Positions 50,923-59,817 are shown, counted from the first letter of the stretch. The stretch is DNA of 64,000 bases from Geminicoccaceae bacterium (GCA_020638465.1 JACKIM010000001.1:1806501-1870500); one strand, 5' to 3'. A program made the numbers and translations. The notes: a model not told the origin generated them from the sequence alone.

Positions 50923-52853
50923 TATTCCGGTACCTTGAGTTCGATGGTTGCAGACAGCAGCACGAAGGGCAATGGGTCGCGCTGCGCGATGATCCAGGGA
51001 TGTCCGGCATAGCCGCGTCGCCAGCCCAACGCTCTCATGCTCACGTCCCCCGTGAGCGGTTCCGACTCCGTCGGTCGTTGCAGGATGTGTTCCGGCCCGC
51101 GGCCCGCATCGACGGTGAGCGATCTCGTTTCCTGAACGCGGAAGCTCAGGCGGACTGGCCGGTAGAGAGGATCGGTGCTCGGTCCGGCGCCCGAGATGCC
51201 GGCGAGCGGCATCGGTTTGATGCAGTGCTCGAACGGCAGCCCGATGACCACCTGCGAAGCTGCCGCACCGATGTCGAGACTGTCAGTCTCAAGAATGGCG
51301 GTGGTGGCGACTACGTCGTCGGCGATGGCAACGACCTCCCGGCCGACAAGGTCTCCAAGTCCGCCGATGACGTTGCAGGGCGGATCGTTGTCCGCGACGA
51401 TGCAGCCATCAAGCTGGAGATTGTCATCGAAGGCTTCGAGCCATGTGTCCGTTCCGCGCTTTACCAGCGCCGTCAGGCAATCCTCATGGACCGCAACGCC
51501 CAGGTAGGAACCTTCGGTTTCCTGAAGGCACCAGGCGACGATGTTGGCATTCCGATCGATGCTGACGGTCGCCAGCTTTCCATCGGCGCGGACAATCGCC
51601 AGAAGGCGTCGGGACGGGTCGAATTCCATGTCGACCGGGTCGAGAAGCAGATGGCGCGACAGCATGGCGATATCGGGCGCCTGAAACGCCTGTTCGCTGC
51701 TGGTGTAGAGAAATTCGCGAAGGTCGCGCAGCGAGGCGCCGATGAAGTGCGTCACGCCGTCAATGCCGATCGCGCGGATCTGCCGGTCGACGGGCGAGCC
51801 CACATGGGTCTGCTGGCTGACCTGAACCGTGGCAGGGGTAAGCGGCGAGCCGGTGACCACCCATTCGCCCGCATCGGTGAAAACCTGAAGGCGGCGGCCG
51901 GAGGAGAGCTGGCGGATGCGATGCAGCTGGTCTCCCCGCAGGGTGAACGTGATGGCTTCATCATCAAGCCCGGTCCCCGGATCGAAGTTGAACGGACGCC
52001 CGGTTCGCGAGAACACGATGCGATCGGGTGCGCTGCGATTGCCGGCGAGGACGAGGCGATCCTGATGCTGGGTGACGGCAACCGGCCAGCCGCGCGGTGT
52101 ACTGAAGGTCTGTTCGTCCCAGTCGCGCGTCGGCTTGCCGTTGACGAGGGCTCGTCGCGGTGTCGCGAACGCCTTGCGCGCATTTTCCACCGACTGGACC
52201 AGCACCTCGCGCCCCTGGATGCGTAAGATGCATCCCTGATGAGCGAAGGAGAACACGTCGGCGGATGCTTCGAGACGGATCAGCGTGGATGCGGGAATGG
52301 CGTCGTTCGAAGATCTCTGGACTTGCAGGTCGGTGGCCTGGAGGGTGACCAGGCTGTCGGCATATCGGCAGTAGGGTTGCAGGATCGGCGGGTTCGCACT
52401 GTCGTCATCGAGAGTTTCGAACGACCATGGCGACAGGCTCCATGTGCCGCTGGCGGATCGCTCCAGCCGGCGCGGCTGGATTTCGGGATGACAGAAAAGG
52501 AGGGTGTCACCGATCCGTGTCCATGTCAGCTGGCCGATCATCCCGGCCGTCCACGGCGTGGCAATGTCGTCTTGAAGGATCGTTCCATCCGCCGTGATCG
52601 TGAGACGTCCGGGCGACAGCACGAGGATGACCGATTGTACCGAAGCGGTGAACGATATGAGACGGCGGGCATCGGGCACCCGGATGATCCTGCGACTGCC
52701 CGGTCGCCGTGCGACGCCGCCGCTGCGCCGGACGATGACATTGCGCAGCATGGCGGCCCCCTCATCCCACGCCTGGATGTCGATCCTGCCGGCAAGGGCG
52801 GGGTCGATCTCGCCCGAGGTGAAGCTGGTCGAGGTCCTGTTGATGAGGGTCAT
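50922..52853 (-). CDS. Tail tubular protein B-like (nozzle) protein
   Basis: This 643-residue structural protein is of the T7 gp12/stabilisation type, which forms the tail nozzle of podoviruses. The N-terminus (SFTSGEIDPALAGRIDIQAW, then LRNVIVRRSGGVARRPGSR) is characteristic of these proteins in many proteobacterial phages, and the remainder is beta-rich with repeated short motifs. ATG 52853 overlaps the tail tubular A stop as ATGA. Confidence 0.82.
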   Translation of the reverse strand: MTLINRTSTSFTSGEIDPALAGRIDIQAWDEGAAMLRNVIVRRSGGVARRPGSRRIIRVPDARRLISFTASVQSVILVLSPGRLTITADGTILQDDIATPWTAGMIGQLTWTRIGDTLLFCHPEIQPRRLERSASGTWSLSPWSFETLDDDSANPPILQPYCRYADSLVTLQATDLQVQRSSNDAIPASTLIRLEASADVFSFAHQGCILRIQGREVLVQSVENARKAFATPRRALVNGKPTRDWDEQTFSTPRGWPVAVTQHQDRLVLAGNRSAPDRIVFSRTGRPFNFDPGTGLDDEAITFTLRGDQLHRIRQLSSGRRLQVFTDAGEWVVTGSPLTPATVQVSQQTHVGSPVDRQIRAIGIDGVTHFIGASLRDLREFLYTSSEQAFQAPDIAMLSRHLLLDPVDMEFDPSRRLLAIVRADGKLATVSIDRNANIVAWCLQETEGSYLGVAVHEDCLTALVKRGTDTWLEAFDDNLQLDGCIVADNDPPCNVIGGLGDLVGREVVAIADDVVATTAILETDSLDIGAAASQVVIGLPFEHCIKPMPLAGISGAGPSTDPLYRPVRLSFRVQETRSLTVDAGRGPEHILQRPTESEPLTGDVSMRALGWRRGYAGHPWIIAQRDPLPFVLLSATIELKVPE

Positions 52854-53428
52854 CGCGATCTCACTGACAACAGGGGGAAGTCCTCGACGATGGTCGGTGC
52901 CGCGTGCTGGCTGTCGATGAGCCGCGCATGACGCAGCTCGGCCTGCGCCAGACTCTGCAGGGCCTGCGATCTCGACGTCGATTCGGTGAGCGGAATGCAC
53001 AACTCGGCTGCGATCCGCGCGACCAGCGCCTGGACGAAATGGGGCGGATACAGGTCTGCCGGAATCCTCCGTTGATAGACGAGGGTGACATCGCCGCGAT
53101 CGCAGAGCAGTCGCAATCCGCTGACCTTGAAGACGGTACCGCGCGGATGTCCCGGAGGTCCGGCCGTCAGGCTGCGGAGAAGGTCGGCAGGGAGGCGGAA
53201 GGCGAAGGCGAAACCGCCCTCGGCAGGGTCGGGGTCGGTTTCGAGCCGGCTTTCGGCCAGACTGAACTCCCAGGGATGCGAGACCAGCACGGCATCCCGG
53301 AGCGAAGGATAGAGGCTTGCCGCCAGCTCCGCTTCCACCGAACTGTCGTCGAAACTCTGGATCGGTGATGCGCCGAGCTTGAGCAGTGCCATCGAGCAGA
53401 TTTCAACATCGGTCATGGTCGCATCCAT
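52850..53428 (-). CDS. Tail tubular protein A-like adaptor
   Basis: This 192-residue protein is of the T7 gp11/gatekeeper type, which joins the portal to the nozzle. The opening VEICSMALLKLGASPIQSF and the central YPSLRDAVLVSHPWEFSLA are typical. A second in-frame ATG at 53416 may be the true start. It overlaps the nozzle gene by four bases, and together the two genes define a short-tailed phage. Confidence 0.85.
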   Translation of the reverse strand: MDATMTDVEICSMALLKLGASPIQSFDDSSVEAELAASLYPSLRDAVLVSHPWEFSLAESRLETDPDPAEGGFAFAFRLPADLLRSLTAGPPGHPRGTVFKVSGLRLLCDRGDVTLVYQRRIPADLYPPHFVQALVARIAAELCIPLTESTSRSQALQSLAQAELRHARLIDSQHAAPTIVEDFPLLSVRSR

Positions 53429-53590
53429 TCACCGTTGCGGGTCGGCCTTGACCTGCGTCGGCAAAAAGCGCGGACGTGCAGGCGGGACCCTTGCTTCAGA
53501 GGCCAGGGAAGGCGGGGCGGGGATGAGGCGGTGATCCGCGGACCGGGAAAGCCATGCCCTCCCGGTCCACGGGGAACCGTTCCGTTCCGG

Positions 53591-53860
53591 TCAGCCGCCG
53601 CTGGTACTGCCGAAAGCGACGATATCGGATACGTCGACCGAGGCGTTGTCATTGGCGACGACGACAACCATGCCGTGGCTGGGAGCGGTGTTCACATTCG
53701 CATTGACGAAGATGAAATCGCCGGTCCGCAACATGCTGGCTGCCGTGTTGAAATAGCCGGCATCATCGACCTGGGTCATGCCGTCGGGGGTACGGTAGTG
53801 CCAGAGAGTGAAGCCGTTGGTATAGGAAAGGGCGCTCAACGCCTTGGGTTCGCAGGTCAT
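53591..53860 (-). CDS. Small phage structural protein (decoration/head-type, unknown)
   Basis: This is an 89-residue protein that starts two bases after the capsid stop. It is beta-rich (FTLWHYRTPD, then MLRTGDFIFVNANVNTAP and GMVVVVANDN) with no charged coiled regions, as expected for a decoration or head-surface protein. The same position after the major capsid gene is common in podovirus-like modules. The identity is inferred only from position and composition. Confidence 0.6.
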   Translation of the reverse strand: MTCEPKALSALSYTNGFTLWHYRTPDGMTQVDDAGYFNTAASMLRTGDFIFVNANVNTAPSHGMVVVVANDNASVDVSDIVAFGSTSGG

Positions 53861-53862
53861 GA

Positions 53863-54681
53863 TCAGGCCTCCAGACAGGGGAGCATGATGACGCCGGGCT
53901 CGTCGATGAGCACGGCACCTTGTGACATGGAATTGGAAACGAAGTGGGCCGCGCGGTCGCCGTGCCAGGTGATGTCGGTCATGACGTCCTGTCCGACGGC
54001 ATGGCCGATGGCGCTGCGGTGGTACCAGAAGCAGGTCCGCGTGCTTGCGACCTTCGGCAGGCCCGAATGCGGGATCCAGTAGGTGCCGAGCCACATCTTG
54101 GCCTGGGCGGCCTGCCAGGGCAGCTTGTCCTGACCGACATAATCCGCCGAGGCGAATTCCGGCAGGCCGAGAAGCTCGGACCATTGCTTCCAGCCGACGA
54201 CCGCGTAGCGTTCACCGTCGTCGGGGACGTCCTCCGCGCCCAGCATCTCGAAGGCCGCGAGGAGCTTCTCCCGGGTGAGTCCGACGGTGGCGTCGCCGGC
54301 GGACCGGGTCGCGGTATTCATCGCGGCGATGATGAGGTCGTCGGTCTTGCGGCCGAGGGCGAAGGCGCCGGCGTTGGCCAGCACCTGGCGCTCGTCGATG
54401 TTGGTCTTGAGCTCGTCGAGACTGTCGACCCACTCTCCGGCATAGTAGTCGACGAGCTGCGCCTCGACGGAGCTGAAGTCGACATTCATGACCGGTACCA
54501 TGCCATGCCGCGCCTTGGTCGATGCTGCACCCTTGCCGACCTTCTGGAAGACCGTGGAGCTGCCGCGAACGTCGTTCTTGACGCGGACGGTGCCGCGAAG
54601 GCGGGAACCCTGCCGCTGGTAGGATTCGTGGACTTCGCGCTCGAACTGCTTGACGAAAGCCTGATCAATCGTCGTGGACAT
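53863..54681 (-). CDS. Phage major capsid protein
   Basis: This ~272-residue HK97-like or podoviral capsid protein carries the pattern VEAQLVDYYAGEWVDSLDEL and HFVSNSMSQGAVLID (near 245), typical of major capsid proteins in alphaproteobacterial podovirus-type prophages. It follows the scaffold gene by 137 bases. ATG 54681 is preferred; GTG 54693 is possible. Confidence 0.8.
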   Translation of the reverse strand: MSTTIDQAFVKQFEREVHESYQRQGSRLRGTVRVKNDVRGSSTVFQKVGKGAASTKARHGMVPVMNVDFSSVEAQLVDYYAGEWVDSLDELKTNIDERQVLANAGAFALGRKTDDLIIAAMNTATRSAGDATVGLTREKLLAAFEMLGAEDVPDDGERYAVVGWKQWSELLGLPEFASADYVGQDKLPWQAAQAKMWLGTYWIPHSGLPKVASTRTCFWYHRSAIGHAVGQDVMTDITWHGDRAAHFVSNSMSQGAVLIDEPGVIMLPCLEA

Positions 54682-54818
54682 GGAATCACTCACTCATGAG
54701 AATGATGTGTGCATTATGGGCGGCCGCTTGTCCGTTTTCGGGGCGGCCGTGATCCCGGTGATGGGCGAGGCGGCGGGGCCCTGGTGCAGGGTTCTCCCGG
54801 GATCGCCCGCAGCGCGCG

Positions 54819-55604
54819 TCAGCTTCCGTAGATACGCTTGTATCCCTGGGTGACGCGCGCGATGAACTCGGGTTCGCGATCCCGCCAGTAGCGCGGGTCA
54901 CGGATAAGCGAACGGAGCTCGCTTTCGCTGACGCCGGTTTCGCCCGACCGGCCGTCGCGTGCCAGCGCCGGTTCCTGCCTGCGCATCATTTCGGCCATGG
55001 CGATGACGCCATCGAAGCTTTTCGACAACGCCTCGAAAGTCTGGTCGTCGAGCTTGCTCTGGCCCCAGTTGCGCAGTTGTGCCGACAGGGTGCGCCAGCG
55101 TTCCTCGCCGCCGAAATGATTCGCCAGTCTTTTGCGCTGGCGGTTCGCCTCGACTTCGGCCATGGCGTGCTCGATGGCCGGTGCCAGCCGCTCGCAGGCG
55201 AGTCGATAGACGAGTTCCGCCTGTCGCTGGGAGAAGCCTGCCTCGTGGAGGAGGCGGTTGACTTCCGCATCCGACTCGATCAGCGGATGTCCGGATTCGA
55301 TCCGATAGTCGTCCGGGCTTTCGGGCCTGCCTGTTGCTTCATAGAGGCGGTCCCAGCCTTCGCGGTCATCCTCGTCCGGGATCGGAACCGAGCGACCGAG
55401 CCGGCGTTCCAGTTCCAGATAGGACTTGAGCAGGGCCTCGCTGCGCAATGTGCCGACCTCGGCATTCCAGAATTTTTCCGGCAGTTCGGGCGGGCGCTCG
55501 CTGCGTGGTCTGGGACCGGCGCTTGCGACCGTCGTGTCGATGTCCGCTTCGTCGAGGATGTCCAGGAGCATGTCGTCGGACGCTCCGAAGTCGTCGCTGG
55601 TCAA
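54819..55604 (-). CDS. Phage scaffolding/capsid assembly protein
   Basis: This 261-residue protein has a very acidic N-terminus (about 1-25) and helix-rich middle. The EKFWN...VGTLRSEALLKSYLELERRLGR segment is typical of scaffolds such as T7 gp9-like proteins: most carry a KFW motif, then a domain named for capsid assembly. The C-terminal basic part would contact the capsid. It lies directly upstream of the capsid gene and overlaps the preceding gene by four bases. Confidence 0.8.
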   Translation of the reverse strand: MTSDDFGASDDMLLDILDEADIDTTVASAGPRPRSERPPELPEKFWNAEVGTLRSEALLKSYLELERRLGRSVPIPDEDDREGWDRLYEATGRPESPDDYRIESGHPLIESDAEVNRLLHEAGFSQRQAELVYRLACERLAPAIEHAMAEVEANRQRKRLANHFGGEERWRTLSAQLRNWGQSKLDDQTFEALSKSFDGVIAMAEMMRRQEPALARDGRSGETGVSESELRSLIRDPRYWRDREPEFIARVTQGYKRIYGS

Positions 55605-55903
55605 TGGTGTTCTCCTGATGAATGTACCCGCTGCGGGGCGGCGTATCCGGCCGGTCCGGCCAGTCGCTCGATATAGGCAATGGCGGCGCGGGAGCCTTCG
55701 AGATGGCGAAGCTCTTCATTGCTGGCCGAAGGAGACAGCCTTCGTTCGAGGAAGGTCCGGCGCAGATGGGCGAGCACGGCGGTGCCCGATGGAGTCCTGA
55801 ACGTCGCTTCGAAGAGATCCCGCAGGCGATCGTCGTCGCCCGGAACCTCGTCAATGGTCGAGAACCACAGCCAGCCGTGCCGTTCGGGGAGAGGTCTGCT
55901 CAT
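55601..55903 (-). CDS. Bbp19-like phage protein
   Basis: This 100-residue helical protein has ATFRTPSGTAVLAHLRRTFL and a later RHLEGSRAAIAYIERL, resembling the Bbp19 family of Bordetella phage BPP-1-type podoviruses. It sits between portal and scaffold with ATGA overlaps on both sides, so all three are coupled. Its role in the virion is not established. Confidence 0.7.
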   Translation of the reverse strand: MSRPLPERHGWLWFSTIDEVPGDDDRLRDLFEATFRTPSGTAVLAHLRRTFLERRLSPSASNEELRHLEGSRAAIAYIERLAGPAGYAAPQRVHSSGEHH

Positions 55904-57459
55904 TCGTCACGTCCCGCATCGAGCATGTCGGCAAGGCCGGCCATGGAAATGTCGGGCAGGGTGACATCGGGCATGTACGTGTCGCGCTTGGCGTCCACGG
56001 GCCGGGGCGGCACCTTCGTGCTCAGCAGTTCGCGTGGCACTCCGAGTTGTTCTGCCAGCCACCGGATTGTTGCCTGACTGTCGATGATCCCATCGCCGGC
56101 CGCAGCCAGTTTGGAGGCGGAGTCGAGCCAGACCATGACATTGCGCATTTCCTCGCGCGCGTGAATCCGTGCCAGGGGAGAACGGTACTGCAGTTCGATG
56201 GTGGCGCCATCGATGACGATGGGCGGAATCTCCCCCCGGCGGACAAGAATGGCGATAGCTCGATTGACCAGCGGCGTGAGCAGTTCGGCCTGCAGGCGGC
56301 CGTAGATAGCGCCCAGCAACCGGGCGGTCTCGGCACTGCGCTCTAGCACTTCGGTTGCGGTCATGCGCGCTCCGGCGAGCGGTGCCAGTCGGTCCGTGAG
56401 CAGTGTGTGGCGGATGTTCGATCTCAGGTCTTCCAGCACGAGCTCGGATACATCGAGTCGTCCGGGAGCCTGCAAGGGCGTCAGTCCTGACGATCCCGGT
56501 GCTTTGGGAATGATGGTTCCCGGCACGAGGCGTATGTTTGCAGGGTTGAGAACGCCGTCATCCTCGGCAAGCCATATTCCGGTCACGGCGATCGACGCGT
56601 TCTTGAGGATGAGCTCGACCACCTTGTTGGCGGTCTTGATGTCCGGCAGCGCGCTCATGACGGGTGCCCGTCCATAGAGTTCGCCCGTACCCTTGAGCCA
56701 GCGGAAGGTGATGAAGGGCGATCCCTCGAACCGTCCTTCCTCGAGCAGTACCGGTGCGGTACTGCCCTGCTGCGAGTCGGCGAACGCGAGATAGGCGGTA
56801 TTGCCGTCGTGACGGTAGACAGCTTCCACCAGCCGGATCGGTTCGTCGTCATCGTCATCGTGACCACGCGTCGATGGCCAGCTGTCCTGCAGTTCGGGGA
56901 AGCGGTGGTACATGACATGGCGCGACACCACGGTCTCGCGGAACTGGCGGCTGATGGAGCCTCCCTGGTCGCCGTCGATGAACATCTCCGAAACGGGCAC
57001 GGCCGTAAACGAGAAGGCGGAAGATTCACCGATGGCGGCTTCCTCGAACTGGAGTGTGGAAGTGCCGATCGTGACCAGATCGAGGAAGCACTGGTGGATT
57101 TCGACAGCGAAATTGGAACGGTCGAGATGCCCCTGGATGCTCCGCGTGGCGCGGTCCAGTATGATGGCCAGATCATCGCGTTCGTCACCCTCGACCTCGG
57201 AGCCTGGAACCAGTCCGAACCAGCGCGACCAGGGGGGAGTCAGTTCGGCGACGAGGCTGGCCGCCAGTTGCTGGACGCCATCGATGGCTGTTGAATCGAA
57301 CATGTCGACAATGGAGCCTCGCGACGGGATGTTCGTGCCGTTGATGGCCTGAATCCGGGTTGGTTGGGCGTAGTGAAAGCAATCGCGCCATAGGGGCTCC
57401 CAGGCCGCACGGCGGGCGCGGGCTCTGACAAAGCCGTCGCGCGCTGTTTGCAGGTCCAT
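55900..57459 (-). CDS. Phage portal (head-tail connector) protein
   Basis: This 519-residue portal protein of T7 gp8-like type begins with LWRDCFHYAQPTRIQAING, followed by AASLVAELTPPWSRWFGL near 75. Later GELYGRAPVMSALPDIKTAN near 270 and the helical C-terminus (RMTATEVLERSAETARLLG) fit head-tail connectors of podoviruses. It is the first gene of the overlapping cassette. CTGGAGAG precedes the ATG, and a sigma-70-type promoter lies ~40-70 bases upstream. Confidence 0.87.
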   Translation of the reverse strand: MDLQTARDGFVRARARRAAWEPLWRDCFHYAQPTRIQAINGTNIPSRGSIVDMFDSTAIDGVQQLAASLVAELTPPWSRWFGLVPGSEVEGDERDDLAIILDRATRSIQGHLDRSNFAVEIHQCFLDLVTIGTSTLQFEEAAIGESSAFSFTAVPVSEMFIDGDQGGSISRQFRETVVSRHVMYHRFPELQDSWPSTRGHDDDDDEPIRLVEAVYRHDGNTAYLAFADSQQGSTAPVLLEEGRFEGSPFITFRWLKGTGELYGRAPVMSALPDIKTANKVVELILKNASIAVTGIWLAEDDGVLNPANIRLVPGTIIPKAPGSSGLTPLQAPGRLDVSELVLEDLRSNIRHTLLTDRLAPLAGARMTATEVLERSAETARLLGAIYGRLQAELLTPLVNRAIAILVRRGEIPPIVIDGATIELQYRSPLARIHAREEMRNVMVWLDSASKLAAAGDGIIDSQATIRWLAEQLGVPRELLSTKVPPRPVDAKRDTYMPDVTLPDISMAGLADMLDAGRDE

Positions 57460-57498
57460 GACGCTCTCCAGGTGAGGGATGGGTGAATATATAAAGAA

Positions 57499-57527
57499 TA
57501 TAATCCTATTTTTTGTTACAAGTCAAG
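57499..57527 (-). promoter_or_regulatory. Sigma-70-type promoter for the virion cassette
   Basis: On the minus strand TTGACT (57527-57522) and TTATAT (57504-57499) are separated by exactly 17 bases in an AT-rich stretch. The predicted start is about 30 bases before the portal ATG. It overlaps the 3-prime end of the small upstream gene. Confidence 0.6.
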
Positions 57528-57883
57528 TCCTTTCTGCTCGTCATCAGCAATCTGAACAGTTGATGAGGCGTAATGATCGAATGTTTGCGAATGTGGAGAA
57601 TATGCTTTACCCACTCAACGCACGTGAAAATACGAAGGCACGGTTTCGTGGCAGCCCATCCCGTGAATTCAATCCGCACGGTTGAGACACCTGCAGCGGC
57701 CAGACCGGCCATAAGTCTTGTCGTATGCGACAAATTTAATTTATGATAAGCTAAAGGTGACGATATGGGATCAAAGACATGCCATATGCCATCTTGCAGG
57801 CAGACAACATAACAGTGGCGAAATCCGGGTCTGAGCCAGGAAAGAACAGGCGTTTCGTTGCGGTTCTCGAAGGCTACCAACAT
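57506..57883 (-). CDS. Conserved phage-associated protein of unknown function
   Basis: This 125-residue protein has WLRPGFRHCYVVCLQDGIWHVF-like residues (conserved Arg-Pro-Gly-Phe-Arg-His-Cys) and a C-terminal CVEWVKHIL-x-ITPHQLFRLL motif. The same pattern occurs next to structural genes in many proteobacterial prophages; the His-Cys pair suggests a papain-like or NlpC-like fold, which is inference. ATG 57883 is chosen; the frame is open to 57931. Its GC content is lower than that of the neighbours, and its end carries the cassette promoter. Confidence 0.6.
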   Translation of the reverse strand: MLVAFENRNETPVLSWLRPGFRHCYVVCLQDGIWHVFDPISSPLAYHKLNLSHTTRLMAGLAAAGVSTVRIEFTGWAATKPCLRIFTCVEWVKHILHIRKHSIITPHQLFRLLMTSRKDLTCNKK

Positions 57884-58019
57884 GGCGGGATCTTCTTTAG
57901 GGATGGGTTTGAGGAGATCGGGCAGGGTCACTCTGGGACGCTGCTTCAGGGGAGAATGATATCATAAGAAAATTATCCTATCAACTTTTCTGAACTGATG
58001 TTCTCCAAGGAGGCACATA

Positions 58020-58664
58020 ATGCTGACCCATGAGCAGGTTTGGCGTGGCATCGACCGATTGGCTCTGCGCCATGAACTGACCCCTTCCGGCCTTGCCAAG
58101 AGAGCCGGTCTCGATCCAACCACATTCAACAAGAGCAAGCGGATAACCAAGGAAGGCAAGCTCCGTTGGCCAAGCACCGAGAGCATTGCGAAGATCCTTG
58201 ATGCGACGCATTCCACCATGCAGGAATTTGTCCGCCTGATTGATGGCAATGGCGGGTCGACCGAGGTCGTTGCCACGGGCGAGAAGATGAATTTCCGGCG
58301 TCTGTCGGACCTTGAGGAGGATGGTCTTACGGATGCGTCGGGTTTTCCCGTCGGTTCCGATTGGGAGGAGATTGAATTTCCTCTCATTGAGGATCGGAAT
58401 GCCTACATCGTCGAGATCGACCGCGACATTGCTTTGCCGACGCATCGTTCGGGTGACGTCATGGTCGTGTCACCTTCAAGTGGTATTCGACGTGGCGACC
58501 GGATCCTGCTGCGCATGCGCGATGGCGAACTCATCATAGGCTCGCTCGTTCGCCGGACGACACAGAAGGTGACAATGGTTCCTGTCAACCATGTCAATGA
58601 GGAAATCGTGATCGAGACTCGCCGGGTCTCGTGGCTCGCGCGTATCATCTGGTTAAGCCAGTAA
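58020..58664 (+). CDS. S24-family phage-type repressor, catalytic dyad missing
   Basis: This 214-residue protein has a helix-turn-helix region (about 15-65, TPSGLAKRAGLDPTTFNKSK) and a C-terminal LexA/S24 domain. The self-cleavage serine expected in a GDSMxP motif is Ile137 (DRDIALPTHRSGD), and the lysine expected about 38 residues later is Ser175 (IIGSLVRR). It should fold as a dimerisation domain but not cleave itself. AAGGAGG precedes the ATG. It is divergent from the phage genes, the usual place for a lysogeny repressor. Confidence 0.8.
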   Translation: MLTHEQVWRGIDRLALRHELTPSGLAKRAGLDPTTFNKSKRITKEGKLRWPSTESIAKILDATHSTMQEFVRLIDGNGGSTEVVATGEKMNFRRLSDLEEDGLTDASGFPVGSDWEEIEFPLIEDRNAYIVEIDRDIALPTHRSGDVMVVSPSSGIRRGDRILLRMRDGELIIGSLVRRTTQKVTMVPVNHVNEEIVIETRRVSWLARIIWLSQ

Positions 58665-58669
58665 AAAAA

Positions 58670-58693
58670 GGGCCATCGATTTCTCGATGGCCC
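58670..58693 (-). terminator. Strong hairpin with minus-strand T run
   Basis: 10-base perfect stem GGGCCATCGA / TCGATGGCCC with loop TTTC, six bases after the repressor stop. The run of seven A before it means the U tract lies on the minus strand, so it mainly stops leftward transcription entering the repressor gene; the hairpin may also end the repressor mRNA. Confidence 0.7.
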
Positions 58694-58868
58694 AGTCAAC
58701 AGGGAGGCATCACAACGTCAGGGAGGACAGCAGAGCTGCGAGGGAGCCACCATTTGGGCACGCCATCGCGTCTCTGCTGATGAGAAAGCTATCAAAAAGT
58801 TGCTAACGAAGAGTTAAGGTCGCTTCCCGAACAACGAATTTTCCCGGAATTATGCTGGAAAGCGAAAA

Positions 58869-58891
58869 GGCCCCGTATCCGATACGGGGCC
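58869..58891. terminator. Bidirectional terminator downstream of the OmpA-like gene
   Basis: 11-base perfect stem GGCCCCGTATC / GATACGGGGCC with a one-base loop, flanked by AAAA and TTTT. It lies about 60 bases past the OmpA-like stop. Confidence 0.8.
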
Positions 58892-58950
58892 TTTTGCAGT
58901 CGGAGGAGGTGGGAACCGGCCGACTGGTGTCGGCCGGTCCGTATATCCTG

Positions 58951-59817
58951 TCACTCTTCTCCGGCGAAGCGGATTTCCACGCGCCGGTTCTGCGGCTCGC
59001 GGACATTGTCGCCGGTGACAACGCGTGGCTGGGTCTCGCCGAACCATTCGACATCGATCATGTCGCTGCTTACGCCACGGCTCTCCAGCACCTTGGCAAC
59101 CGCGAGAGCGCGGCGCTCCGACAGGCCGTTATTGTAGCTGGCCGGGCCGGACGTATCGGTATGGCCGGCCAGGATGACACGGACAATGTCGCCCTTCGAC
59201 AGGTCGGACATGATGTCTTCGATAATCTTCTGTCCGACAGGGGTAATCTCCGACTTGTCCCATGCGAAGAAGATCACATAGGTGTTGTCGATATCGCTGG
59301 CGAGCGCCTCGTCGATCTGTGCCATGGCCGATTCGAATTCGGCCTTGCACTGCGCGATACCGTCGAGGTCGTTCTCTTCCTGATTTTCGAGCCAGCAGTC
59401 GAAAGCGACCTGTGCGCGCGCGGATGCAAGAGGTGCCTTGCGCCGGGCCTCATCGCCGAACGACGCCATCATGCGGGCTCGGGCCGCCGTCAGCTCATCG
59501 ACATGCTCATTCGAAAGCTTGCGCAGGGATACCATGTCAGGCTGGACATTCATGCCACGCGCGGACTGGACGGCCTTGCGGGCAAAGTGGCCGGAATCCG
59601 ACCAGTCCATCGACCCGTCTTCCTCATCATACAACTTGAGGTAGCCTTCCCGCAGGCCCTGGGAGAAGGCCGAGCCCTGCGGGGCCATGTTGCGAACCGC
59701 AGGCAGATCCCACTTGTAGAGATCATGGTCGTCCATCAGCGCGGGATTCACGCCGGCGCAGCTCGCCAGCATGCCGCACAGTGCTCCGGTCATCAACAGT
59801 CTTGCGCGTTTCCGCAT
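58951..59817 (-). CDS. OmpA family lipoprotein
   Basis: This 288-residue outer-membrane-associated protein has a lipobox near residue 19 (GMLASC) and a ~150-residue unassigned middle. A C-terminal OmpA-like peptidoglycan-binding domain follows (about 180-285, VILAGHTDTSG then NNGLSERRALAVAKVL and EPQNRRVEI). It anchors the outer membrane to the cell wall. ATG 59817 has GAAGGAAG upstream; the frame is open a little further. It is a single gene bounded by terminators. Confidence 0.9.
   Translation of the reverse strand: MRKRARLLMTGALCGMLASCAGVNPALMDDHDLYKWDLPAVRNMAPQGSAFSQGLREGYLKLYDEEDGSMDWSDSGHFARKAVQSARGMNVQPDMVSLRKLSNEHVDELTAARARMMASFGDEARRKAPLASARAQVAFDCWLENQEENDLDGIAQCKAEFESAMAQIDEALASDIDNTYVIFFAWDKSEITPVGQKIIEDIMSDLSKGDIVRVILAGHTDTSGPASYNNGLSERRALAVAKVLESRGVSSDMIDVEWFGETQPRVVTGDNVREPQNRRVEIRFAGEE

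Noticed and set aside
48940..58664. Attachment-site repeats bounding the phage cassette
   Set aside because: No tRNA gene or obvious long direct repeat was seen at either edge. Short repeats cannot be excluded without a computation.
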